Positions 46,306-58,600 of a stretch of 64,000 nucleotides of DNA are shown in pieces. Position numbers and translations under genes: made by a program. Source of the stretch: Panicum virgatum (taxonomy: Eukaryota; Streptophyta; Magnoliopsida; Poales; Poaceae); NCBI RefSeq assembly GCF_016808335.1, contig NC_053148.1:1617001-1681000 (forward strand), written 5' to 3'. Position 1 is the first letter of the stretch. The number at the start of each line of letters is the position of its first letter. The notes beneath the pieces are model-generated. The model was not told where the DNA came from. It searched no databases and worked only from the letters and a program-made list of their open reading frames with translations.

Positions 46306-47210
46306 CTGTGACATATGCTTGTGAGTTGCAAGTACATCGACTAGTAACTTCGATTAGAAAAATATTGCCCACAACTTCTAGCTCGAAACATGTTTTTCCC
46401 TATAATTCTCAAACTAATGATCTTGTCAGCGAAGTTATATTGTCTACAGTTGTAACAAAAGTACCAGAATATGAATGCTGTTATGGCCAAAGTGCAGAAC
46501 AAAACAGTCTTCTTAAATAAACTTATATTTAAGCGAAAGATGATATCTATACTTAATCTTGTCCGTTTTAGAGGACAATCTAAGTAGAACATATCGAAAG
46601 AATAGTATAACTTGTCTTGTAATTTTGTTGTGTTTCAATTCTCATGACCTGAAATAGGCAATCGTAATAAAAATCAGCTTGATCTGCAGAAATAATTTTG
46701 AATTGTAACTAAATTGGGAACTTTGGTTGGGCTGACCTAAATACTAGGTATATGTGGAGCCCTATTATGTAATTGAATGCATGCCTATTGTGTTATTATG
46801 CAAACTTGTACTGAAATGGTAGATGAAAGTTGAGAAAAGTATCTATTAATCATAATTCTCAGCCCTCAGCACATCAGAGATGACCAACCAATTGTATATC
46901 TCAAGTAGACTTTTGTAACCACTGCTGGTCAGACATATTTTTCTAACAAAAGCATGGTCCACATTTCTCATATTTCTACTGAATAGCTTGGTGCAATTAG
47001 AAGTATACTCAGGAGGGTCATGGAAACAAGCAAAACTCAGTTAAGAAGGTAAGGATATCATAATTAAATACGTGTAGAGAGAGCGGGCAGCTGAGAGAAT
47101 GTGGAAGGGACTGTCGATTTGAGAAAGAAATAGTGGCAGGAATCAAATCAGCATAATTTTAACCTTCAATGGTATGTCAACAAACACAACGCAAGCCCCT
47201 CTTGTACATT
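46306..47210. other. Intergenic, no gene recognised
   Basis: AT-rich sequence between the two minus-strand relics. I looked here for upstream exons of the fragment at 45999-46305 and found none that I could support. Confidence 0.4.
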
Positions 47211-48438
47211 TCATCGAGCATCTGGTGAGCAGCAGCCATTTGATGGCGAGTTCAAGGCAAGCACAACAGAGGCCATGTACGGATCATGTGGGGACCCGTA
47301 GTGCAGCGACGGCTTGTCGCCGAGGCAATGGCGCGGCGGCTGCGCGCGGGGTCTGGGCAACGGTGCCAGGCTTGTCCTGTATAGGCACCGGCACACGTTG
47401 CCGATCTCCTGGCTGTAGTCGACCCTGCTCACCGCCGTCTTCGCCACCACGTCGTGTAGTGCCACCCAGCCGGCGCCCACCAATACGAGGAGGCCTCCCT
47501 CCAGGATGGCCTGGGCCTCGTCGCTCGGCTGGAGCTCGGGGATCTGGCGCGGCGGCAGGTCGATCTGAAGGCGGCGAGCCCACGCCACGCCGTCGCTCTC
47601 GAGGGCCCAGATGTCCATGCTAGGCGATCCTAGGGTCACCGTTGAGACGGCGAGCGTCCCTCCCATGTCAAATGCCCGGAGGTGGTGGGTATGGGGGTCG
47701 GTCAGCGGAGGCGGCGGGATCCGCCGGAACCTCTCGGATGCCATGTCGAACACGACCATGTCGCCGCTGTCGCCGGACTCGAGGTGGCACGACCAGTGTA
47801 GGACCCCACCAAGAGCGACGCTGGCGGACGGGACAGGGTTCCTGCTGCCCCTGGCGACAGGGCTGAGCCGCTGTGGCTCGGCGGCGCCCGTCGAAAGAAT
47901 GTAGTAGAAATCTTTGCCTTCGGCGGCAACATCGTCGTCAGGTGGCACAGCCTGGCCTATCGGCGGTGGACGACGGCTGTAGTGTTGGCCGATGCAAAGC
48001 ACGCGGTGCTCGCCGGATGGCTGGTGGAAGTGGAGCCCGGATGCCAGCACCGACATGCACGGATCTGGCACCGCACGACGGCAAGCTGGTCAGCTGCCGT
48101 GTCGTCGGGTTGCAGATGAGGAAAGCCCTGTCACGCAGCGCCAGCAGCAGGAGGCCGTCTCGCGAGTCGACGGTGCGCAGCGAACACAGGAAGCGCCGGT
48201 ACCCCCAGGCGCTGCTGCTGTCAAGAGGGTCGACGCCGGCGAGGATGTTCTTGTCGCCGGATCGGGCCATCCAACAGCCACAGGAATCCCCCGCCTCCTC
48301 CCGCGCCCGTCTCCACCGCGACAGCACTCCGCCCCCGCCCGAGCCCCGCCACGCGCTCCGCCCCTTGACTTTGTCGCCGCTCCTGTCTCGCCGCCTTGGT
48401 TGACCCGGTGCACGTGCACAGCCCGTGACGCGGCGCAC
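47211..48438 (-). pseudogene. F-box-associated-domain protein relic with frameshift
   Basis: A minus-strand frame beginning near 48438 contains FLCSLRTVDSRDGLLLLALR and ICNPTTRQLTSLP, the typical start of a grass F-box-associated domain. The similarity then continues in another frame from about 48071 (HQPSGEHRVLCIG, ALGGVLHW, VVFDMASERFRRI, MDIWALESDGVAWARR, DYSQEIGNVCRCLYRTSL). The switch lies at roughly 48060-48085, so a 1-2 base indel breaks the gene. I could not find an N-terminal F-box (LPxDLLxxILxRLP-like) upstream. Intact members are substrate adaptors of SCF ubiquitin ligases. This copy looks non-functional unless the frameshift is an assembly error. Confidence 0.55.
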
Positions 48439-48559
48439 ACGCCCGGAGCCGCGCGACGCCGCGGTGGATTGGTGAGGGTAGGTGGCCAGGAAGTGAGTGG
48501 AGGCCGGCCGCGCGCGCGCACCAGCGGCCCAAGGGCGCGGCGAAGCTCACCAGCCAAGC

Positions 48560-48800
48560 GCAGCGTCGGGAGCGCGGTGAGGAGACAGGGCGACGACGTC
48601 CGGTGGCGGGCCACGATGGAGCTTTGCCGAGAGGACCTGCGGAAGGGGAATCGACCGGGTAAGTACCGGAATCGGTCGAGGAGAGGAAGGGAAAGCTCTT
48701 CTGTAAGGAATTGAAGGGAGCCTCACCGGAGACGATGAATCGAGGGTGGCCGGCGGTGGGAAAGAAGGTGGCGGCTGTGGCAGGAGCAGCACCACATCGG
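48560..48800 (-). mobile_element. Fragment related to part of the 27446 LTR
   Basis: On the minus strand the strings GCCGGCCACC, GATTCATCGTCTCCGGTG, TCCCTTCAATTCCTTACA and CCTCTCCTCGACCGATTCC occur in the same order as GCCGGCCACC, GATTCATCGTCTCTGGTG, TCCTTCAATTCTTTGCACA and CCTCTCCTCCTTCGATTCC at 28118-28230. This suggests a degraded piece of the same LTR family, although a common gene-derived source cannot be excluded. Confidence 0.4.
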
Positions 48801-49280
48801 CACGGCGGCACACCTCGCCGCCGGAGGCTGGAGCTCCTGCGGCCGGCGGCGGGAGTAGACCGCGAGGAAGGCGGGGCAGATGGTGTCGCGGAGCCAGCGG
48901 AGCGTGTGGCGGCGGGCGGCGGCTGGCTCGTGGGCGCGCGGCGGTGGCCGGCGGGAGGTGCGGTGGACTGCGGGTTGATTTCGAAAAAGTTTAGGGGTTT
49001 ATTAGAAACAATTTCTCAGAGAAGAGTGTGGACGGCGGGTTGTATTTCGAGAAAGTTCGAGGACTTTGGTGCAAAATGACTGAAAAACACTAAGATCCGG
49101 GCCGTTCGTCCACCCGATCGGACGGCCGGGAGCGGCTGGCGACGTGGCGCGCTCCCAGGCCAGGGAATTGGCCAGGAATCGTAGGGTGAGATTGGGAGTA
49201 TTCTTCTAGTATAGAGTGAAGAAAAAAAAGGTAAAAAAAAATCAAGAAACTAGGAGCTCATAGAATGGCATCATGAAACA

Positions 49281-49553
49281 GGCCCATCGCACCGAGCTCA
49301 TGGGCCGAGAACTAATAACAGCCCACAATCCTCGCAAAAGAAAAAAAAACAGCCCACAACCATAGCGTTAGCAGCACCAAGCCCACGAAAGCCAACTACT
49401 ACAGTCCACAGACCATCCAACGGTTGGAAACCGCGATCCGACGGCTGCGGAAGCTCTCGTCGCGCCGCCGCCTCCCACCTGTCCGTTGCACAAGGACAGC
49501 CGCCAGGCACTCTGCCCCCTCTCTGCTCTCCCTCCGAATCCCTTAAACCCTAG
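49281..49553 (+). promoter_or_regulatory. Site II cluster plus telo-box in the NOL10 promoter
   Basis: Five GCCCA/TGGGC site II-type motifs (49281, 49301, 49320, 49351, 49380) are followed by the telo-box AAACCCTAG at 49545-49553, about 90 bp before the ATG. This combination is a hallmark of plant genes for ribosomal proteins and ribosome biogenesis and fits the downstream gene. No TATA box was seen. Confidence 0.7.
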
Positions 49554-49640
49554 CAGCGGCGCCCGCCACCGCGAGGGCGCTGTCGACGACGACGACGAGG
49601 AGGAGGAGCGCGGGATAGGGCTCCGGCGTCCGCTCTGAGC

Positions 49641-52600
49641 ATGGCGGCGAGCCATGGCGCGGGGACGCTCAAGTCCACCTCCATCAACGGGGTCAAGCTC
49701 TACTCGCTCACCGGCAACCGCTACGTCGCCCCCTGGGTTCTCGCAAAGAAGAAGCGCGCGCTCCGCAAGGACAAAGGTGCCTCCCCACACCTCCGCCCCG
49801 CGAGTGTTCGTCATTGGTGGGGGGATTAGCGCGGGAAGTTTTGCGATCGTTGTTGATTAATCAATGGCGCCGCTTGTTTTGTTATCTGGTTTTAGAGTAT
49901 CAGCGGAGGTTGGATTTGATCCATGACCTGAGGTTTGAGACTGCCACCACCAAGATCAAGTTGACGCCTGATGACCAGTACGTGATCGCCTCAGGTGTGT
50001 TTACCTTAATGGCTATGGTTAGCTTAACATGTTCGTAGGTAATGTAGCATACTTATGTATCTTATGTGCTATATAGGTATCTACCCCCCACAAGTTAAAG
50101 TCTATGAGTTGAAGGAATTGTCTATGAAGTTTGAGAGGCACATGATTTCAGAAATTATAAATTTCCAGGTACCACTAGTGAAGCACATTTTTTTTTACTA
50201 TTGAACAATGCCTTGTCATACACCATTCCAGAATTTACAGATTTGTTTGTTGATCATAGTTGATAATTCATCATTATCATGCAGTTGGCTGCTTTGATAA
50301 TTAATTGATTTCCATGAGGTTTGTAGCTGTTCAATTTATATTTATGCTCGACTTATTCTGGTCATTCTACTGTTTACCTTTTGACCACACAATTCCTCTG
50401 TGAGCCCATTCCATTAATTTTGGTGGGATGACTCCATCCCTCATGCTTATACTAATCATCGACTTGTGAGGGATGCATTTCCACAAACCAAAAACCCCAT
50501 AACTTCATTGGCCTATCATTCCTAATTCCTTCATGTTCTTTGTCGATTGTTTTGTCATAACCACATTCTTTTTCTGCACCCGACACTACTCGGGATTCGG
50601 GAATATAGTGGTGATTTTCAATTTCCCTATAAACATGGAATTTATACATTGAGGAATGGCAAAGGAGAAACATGGCTTGTTATCTAGTGCAAGGGAGAAA
50701 AACTGCTGAAAATTTCCTAATATGCTTAGGGATGCTCACCTTTGTTCCCTAACGAGTTTGCTTGTTTCTTTCTTCAGATCCTTGGTGATGACTATTCCAA
50801 ACTCGCGTTTTTGTGTGCTGATCGTTCTGTAAATCTGCATGCAAAGTATGGAAGCCATTATAGTTTGAGAATTCCAAGGTTAGAATGATTGCTAGCATAC
50901 TTTTATTTCATATATGACTCAGTCTTATCTATGTACTAGTGGTTATGCACGTGCCCAGGCACGTGTTTATTTAGTGGTTTTGCACATTTCGAGTCCCATG
51001 TTTTAAAACTAATTCTATATAACTCTACGGAGCTACATAATATACTCTATGGTGTAAGAGTTCCGCCAAGTAGACAAATCAATCAAGAATATAGAAATCA
51101 CAAATTTAACTTCAACAAAATAAAATTAATAATTAATAACAATAATAATGTAGTATAAGACCTTGTCTCAATCCATTAATGTTGATTATTGATTGACATG
51201 GAAATTAATAACAAAGTATGGAAGCCATTATAGTTTGAGAATTCCAAGGTTAGAATGACTGCTAGCATACTTTTATTTCATATATGACTCAGTCTTATCT
51301 ATGTATTTGTCATCTAGTTCCACACGCTGCGCAGTCATAACATATGCTTGTCACCTATGTGGGTATCTTTAGGAAAATATTAGTTGTTTTAGCATTGAAG
51401 AATAATCTATATTGAGTTAATACATAGTGTATTTGTTCTTGAACCTTGAGTCTAAACAGAGAAGTCTGTTGTTTGATGAATATTAGAGAATCAATAAAAA
51501 AAAGTTATAGACATGCTTCATCCAAATTTCAATCTTACATATTTTGAATGTCCATAATGATTTAATTGACAGAATGGGAAGGGATATGGCCTACGATTGC
51601 TGGTCTTGCGACTTGCTATGCGCTGCTTCATCACCAGATTTGTACAGAATCAACTTAGAGCAGGTCTACTTTCAGTACTTAGTTATTCATGTATTTGATT
51701 AGTTCGTTTATCTGTTAGTGACTAAGCAAAATATCATATTTGTAATTTTATTTGATGCCTAATGCAGAATTAAGGTTCTCATAAAACTTAAGCAGATCAT
51801 TTTGAATGGAGTTCCACCTAGCTATATTACTTACATCCTATTTGATTTTGGTGATATTAATTCTGGCTATGAATACACTAAATACACATTCCTTCTGTTG
51901 TTTTAAATAGTACACACAACCATAATGATTGCTTTTTTTCTTGTTATTTGCTTTCAGTCTTGCTAGATCAAATACTTATTTGCACATTTTATATGCACTT
52001 CTTGCAGGGACGTTTCCTTGCTGCTCTTTCATCCCAATCGCCTGCAATAAATGCAGTTACACGAAGGTAGTCACTCTTTATTGACTTTACATGTCTTTCA
52101 ATTGACATGAATATCAGGTATTGTTAACTTCTCAATTTTCTTCGTGCTCACAGTAAGGTCCATGGGCTTGTCGCTTGTGGTGGTGAGAATGGTGCGGTTG
52201 AGTGCTTTGATATGAGGAAAAGGTCTTCTGTTGGCAGAATTAATATTCCAGCTGTTTCTTCTGAAGATTATGATCAGGTATCAGTTTATTTCTTTAATAG
52301 CAAGTAATACACTGATGTTTTTTTTTGGCAACTGGGTCTTAAGTTTGAAACTGCAGGAGGTCACATCTTTGCAATTTGATGAAGATCAAGGATACCTTAT
52401 GGCAGTAGGGAGCAGTACAGGAAAGGTAGGGTTTGTCATTACGTGATTTCTTGTTTGATTTCGCCTTTTCAATGTCCTGCTCTGAATTTATGCAAATAAC
52501 ATTTCTTCTATTCCGCACTACTGATTATGGTAGCTACTCTCTCCATCCCAAAATAAAGGTATACATGTATTTCAATATTCAATATTCATAGTCTTCCCAA

Positions 52601-55600
52601 CAATTAGTCTACCAATATGAAAAAAATGCCACAAAAGTGGTTATGTTTTACATTTTAAAGTACTTTCTAATGATCAACCCATTATTGCCTTGAACGGGAT
52701 AGGAGAAATTAGTGGTCAAAGTATACTCTTGTAGACTGTGCCAGTTCAAGCGATTCCTTATATTGTGGGATGGAGGGAGTACATGGTTTGTCCTTCTGTA
52801 ATTTCAGCCAAAATTCTGCCATGATAATAGTGGAAGCAGTTTATATGCTACTGCATGTTTGGTACTATTGCAGTGTCCATCAGTTGGATAAGAAAATTTC
52901 TTGTGTAACAGACTAATAACTTTTGCTAAAGGAGTAAAAAGGATTAAGAATTGTACTAGCAGTTTATATGCTATCATGCAATTTTCCTTTGTGAGGTCTG
53001 CCTTGTTGCTTGTTGGTGATTAAGAATTTGGCTTGGTCATCTGAGCTGTTATAGGTCCACGTGCTGGAACCATGACCTATGCTATCAGTCCGCTTTACTA
53101 TTACTTCTACTGCTAATTCCTCTCTTTGCCTTTTAATTCTTTTTTGGGGCTCATGTTGGGTTTCTTCTGAAGTCAACCCCAACTCAATTTCGGGGATAAA
53201 AGACTAAGTTGTTGTTGTTGATCATCTGAGCTGTTATTGGTAATTCAGGCAATAGTTGCCCAGGCCGTCCTACTTGAGCTGAATATCCAACACAGAACTG
53301 GAAACTTTAGGGTTTGTTTGGATATTTTGCTAGAACCGATCTAGTCTTGCCTAGCCAGGTTTCGTGTTTGGAACTGCCAAAAAATCCACGGGCAAGCTAG
53401 CATATACGGACAAGGAAAACTTTGCCCAGCGCTGAGAACCAACAGTCTGCTCTTAATTGTCAAGGCAAAATTGGCCCGGGGACACCGTTAAAACGTGGAA
53501 TTTCCCACAGCACACCAAAAAAAGATGTCTTTGCCACACCACACTATATCGTGGCACTGCAGAGCCCGCTAGTGTGCCCCTCCTCCCTCCACTCCCGATC
53601 TCGCCGCCGTGGACATCGACAAGATGGACATCGACCTCGATGATGCCGGCGCCGACATCGATTCTCCCTTGTCCGCCCCCTCCGCCTCCCGCTCCCTCCC
53701 GGCCCCTCAGCTCCGGTTCCGGCGGCGGCTATCCCCGAAAGCGCAAGAACCAGCGCCACAAGCCGGCTGCGGCCCCACAGGTCGCGCCATCGCTGCTCCT
53801 GTGGGCGCTCTCCCTGCTCGCTGACGCCATGGGGTGGCTGCCGCTCTGGGCCCACCCAGATACGCTGCAGTCACTCGTCGAATGTAGATGTGGAGGGGTA
53901 AGGGTATACTTGTCTTTTATAGGAGTGTTGATACCTCTTTGAGGGGGATATATTATTATATGAGTCGACATTATTTTTTACTGGTCTGTGGCAAAAGCCG
54001 CCTTTTTTGAGTGTCCTATGGCTAATTTTGCCTATCATCAGAATGACTGTCATTAAGCAAATATTGTATAACTTCCTGTCTGGCTTGACAGAACTAAATG
54101 ACAAGTGCAAGTGTGGGTTAGATCAGATGTGCTAGTTTGTCCAGCCAAGCATAGCAAGACTCGGCTGAAAATCCAGATGTGTTTTTCCTTTTGACGACAG
54201 ATTGAGTACTCAGATAATTGACCTTGTTTAGTCTGTGCATCATCTAGTTTTGCTTTCAAAGAAACTACTGTTACATAAAACAAAACTGCATATGGATGTT
54301 TTATGCTTTACCACCTCTAATTTACTCAGTATGGCTGTTTTATGTTACAGCAGTGTACAACAACAACAACAACATAGCCTTTTTTCCCAAGCAAGTTGGG
54401 GTAGGCTAGAGATGAAACCCAAAAGAAATAAGTTCAAGGTTCAGGCACATTGATAGCTAGTCTCCAAGCGCTCCTATCCAAAGCTATCTCTTTAGAAATA
54501 TTCCAATCCTTAAGGTCTCTCTTAACCGACTCATCCCACGTCAGTTTAGGTCTACCTCTACCCCTCTTTACATTATCGACCCGCTCAAGAACCCCATTAC
54601 GCACCGGCGCCTCAGGAGACCTTCGTTGGACATGTCCAAACCATCTCAGCCGATGCTGGGTAAGTTTCTCCTCAATTGGTGCCACCCCGACCCTATCCCG
54701 AATAAATTCGTTCCGGACTCTATCCCTCCTTGTGTGCCCGCAAAACCACCGCAACATCCTCATCTCTGCTACACTCAGTTGCTTGACATGTCGCCTTTTT
54801 GTAGGCCAACATTCAGCACCGTATAACATCGCTGGACGAATTGCTGTCCTATAGAATTTGCCTTTTAGCTTTTGTGCCACCCTCTTGTCACAAATGATGC
54901 CAGAAACTTGCCGCCATTTCAACCAGCCAGCTGAAATTCTATGCCTAACATCTTCATCAATGTCGCAATCCTTTTGTAGCACCGATCCTAAATACCGAAA
55001 AATATCCTTCTGGACCACCACTTGCCCATCTAGACTAACGTCTCCCCCCTCATGCCTAGTCGCGCTGAAATCGCATATCATGTACTCGGTCTTGGTCCTA
55101 CTAAGTCTGAACCCTTTCGACTCTAACGTGCGTCTCCACAGCTCTAACTTTCTATTAACCCCTGCCCTACTCTCATCAACTAGTCGATCTGTCCCATCCT
55201 TAATGCATTTGATATTGTTGATGTCCCTTGTCTTCCGCTCGCGGATCGTAGCCATCCTATAAATGTCCTTCTCCCCTTCTTTCGTGCCTAGCCGCTGATA
55301 CAGGTCATCATACGCCTTACCCTTTGCTACACTCAGCTCGCTTTGCAACCCTCTTCGTTAATTTATAGCCCTCGATGTTGGCTGCACTCTTGTCAAGGTG
55401 GAGGCGCTTGACATGGTTTTCACGACGTCGCCTAGGCGTCGCCTCGCCTTGGCGTCCAGGCGAGCTTCAGATTGGGGCGTCTCCTCCGCCACGCCCGTCG
55501 TTCGTATGGCGTCGCCTCGCGCGCCAAGGCGTCGGGAGGACGCCACACGGAGGGTAAGGCGGTCGCGCGCGGGAAATCGCGTGCCTATACTCCCGCGCGG

Positions 55601-58600
55601 GCCGCCGCATCGCTTCAGCGCGGGAAGGGAGAGAGAGCGGAGGAAAGAGAAGAGAGGGGAGGGGGGAGAGAACAAGACGAACCTGGAATTCGGCGGCGCG
55701 CCGCCGGCATCCAGCTCGCCGTCCGCCCGTCCGCCGATTCTGCTCCGGCCGTCCGCACATCCGCCTCTGCTCTGGCCGTCCCCCTCTGCTCCGGCCATCC
55801 GCCAGTCTGCGGATTGAAGCCCGAGCCCGATCTGCTCCGCCCGTCGCCCCTTCCGCCGATTGACGCTGCAGATCGGCTCCCGCGCCACCATCCTCTGCTG
55901 TTACTCCACACCTCTCCATCCTCTGCTGCTGCTCCTGAGCCCGACCTGCGCTCCGCCCTGCTGCCGATTGAAGCCTCCACCTGCAGATTGACGCCTCCAT
56001 CGATTCGTGGCTGCTTCCTTCCTCTGCTCTGCCTCTCTGCCAACGCCCTTCCTTCACGTCAGCCAGAGGTATGTCTTCCCCCCCTTCTTTGCTTTTCGTT
56101 CATGCTACTTGCTGCTGGCTGCTTGCTGCTTGCTATGTGCTAGTGCAATGTGCTCTGCTCAGTGCTCTGTTTTTTGAACTCATGTAGCTTGCTGCTTGGG
56201 AGAAGAAGAAAAGAGAAGTCAGGCTCAGGCCATCAAGAAGGTATTTCAGTTGATCCACATCCATATTTATTCAATTAATCATATTACAAAAATATTTAAC
56301 TTGCTGTTACAAGGAACAAGGGCAACTGGAAGTGGGAGGATGTCTGCTACATGGGCTCCAAAACTTGCAGCAACAAGGTATGTTTCTATCACTCCATCTA
56401 GGTTAAGGTATGTGTATGGCGTTGCCTCGCCGCACGCCATACTCACCTAGGCGTCTGGAAGGGGGTGAGTCGCCTCGCCTCGCCTTACCGCCGTAAAAAC
56501 CATGGTGCTTGAAACACTCCTTCTTAATAGCCCTTTGCACCTCGCCGTTCCACCACCAGGTGTCTTTCCCCTCTTGTGTGCCTCCCCTACTCACGCCAAA
56601 CACCTCTGAGGCCACATTCCGAACACATGTTGCCATCTTTAGCCACATGTCATCTGCGTCTTCTCCTTCTTCCCAAGGCCCCTCACCTAGCATCCTTTCC
56701 TTAAACGCTTGTGCCGCTTCCCCTCTAAGCTTCCACCACTTTGTTCTCGCAATCTTGGCACGTTTGTCCCAGTGGACACTACCCGAAAACGAAAGTCCGC
56801 CACCACAAGCTTGTGTTGAGGGACAACACACTCCCCAGGTATCACCTTACAATCTAAGCAATCACGTCTATCCTCCCTCCTAGCAAGGATAAAGTCGATC
56901 TGGCTCGAGTGTTGTCCACTACGAAACGTCACAAGATGGGATTCTCTCTTCTTAAACACGGTATTCGCTATCAACAAGTCGTAGGCTAACGCGAAGTTCA
57001 ACACATCCTCCCCCTCTTGACTCCTGCTACCATACCCAAAACCCCCGTGCACTCGCTCGAACCCTACATTAGTCGCACCCACATGGCCGTTGAGATCTCC
57101 TCCTATGAAGAGTTTCTCGCTGGTGGGCACGGTACTAACCATGCTATCTAGATCTTCCCAGAACTGCATCTTGGTGCTCTCACTAAGGCCTACCTGAGGG
57201 GCATAGGCACTGATCACATTCAAAACCGAATCTCCAACTACCAACCGGATTAGGATAATCCGGTCGCCTTGCCTTCTAACCTCTACGACTCCATCCTTAA
57301 GGCTCCTATCAATCAAGATGCCTACACCATTCCTACCCGGAGTTGCTCCCGTGTACCAAAGCTTGAAGCCAGTATTCTCAACCTCCTCCGCCTTCTGGCC
57401 CTTCCATTTAGTCTCCTGAACGCATAGAATATTTACACGCCTCCTAATTGCTGCATCAACTAGCTCTCGCAACTTACCCGTTAGGGACCCTACGTTCCAG
57501 CTACCTATATGAATCCTAGTTGGCTCGGCTAGCTTCCTTACCCTTCGCACCCGTCGAGGGAAGTGCGAAGACCCTTACTCATTTTTCACTACACCCGGGC
57601 GTAGATGTAGCGCGCTATTCAGGTGACGACCCGACCCTTGCTCACTTATCATCGTACCCAGGTCACGATACGACGCGCCCTTGGGGGGATGGCAGTGTGC
57701 AGTTTGATAATCTTGTTTTGTTTACAATTTATATATCTTTATGCGTACAAAAACAAGATATTTATCATTTAATTACATCTTCATGACAACCAAGTCTTTA
57801 AAAATATGATATATTAAATACACAAACACTTTTGTGATTTTCTGCAGATATCAATATATGATTTGCGCATGTCTTCTCCTCTGCGAGTTAAGGATCACAT
57901 GTAAGTTCTGTATTTCTTCCTCATATGAAGAATTCTCAATTGGTGCTCATCAAAAGTTGATTAAACCATTTTCATAGGAATTTCATCTCGCTAGATGGGG
58001 ATTTCCTACTTTATTTGTTCATTACAAACGGAGTCATACCTTTTCTGATTACCCCTTTTCTCATATCCATGTCATTCTGGCCACATTCCACCCTTTTTTT
58101 TCAATTCTATTATAGAACTCGCACACCTATTATAAGGTTTTTGAAACTGTATATTCACTATTCTGGATCTTGCAACTCTGAATACCTGTACCTCTATTGC
58201 ATACGAAATGTAATCGATAGTCGAATAATTCTTGAGTTATATTGTACTTTTCGCTGACCATGTCGTTAATGTTGTTTTCTATTTCAGGTACGGTAGTCCA
58301 ATACTAAATATCAAGTGGCACCAGACACTTAATTCTACTGAACCTAAACTTATCACCGCTGATAAGCACATAGTGAGAGTTTGGGATCCTAATACGGTGA
58401 GTTCAGTCATTTCCAAAACTTTTGTCTTTTTATTTCATGGGTGCTCGCACAACCACATCAATGTTGATACGAGTTTGAAGCGAACTAAGACTAACATTCT
58501 ATTTTAATGCAATGATAACACAACGATAAGAACGCTGACCTTTTTTATATAGTTCTATCCTTGCTTGACCAGTTGACCCTTGCTTTTAACTCAGTTTATG

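Noticed and set aside
52964..53182. Minus-strand frame ending in GTT-rich sequence near 53210, resembling a LINE tail
   Set aside because: TTGTTGTTGTTG at about 53208 together with the CCCCAACTC string hints at an old LINE 3' end, but the encoded sequence was too degraded to confirm.
55467..56143. Frames of about 196-223 codons inside the nested hAT-like element
   Set aside because: No transposase or other domain. The frames come from GC-rich subterminal sequence and end at the element's interior.
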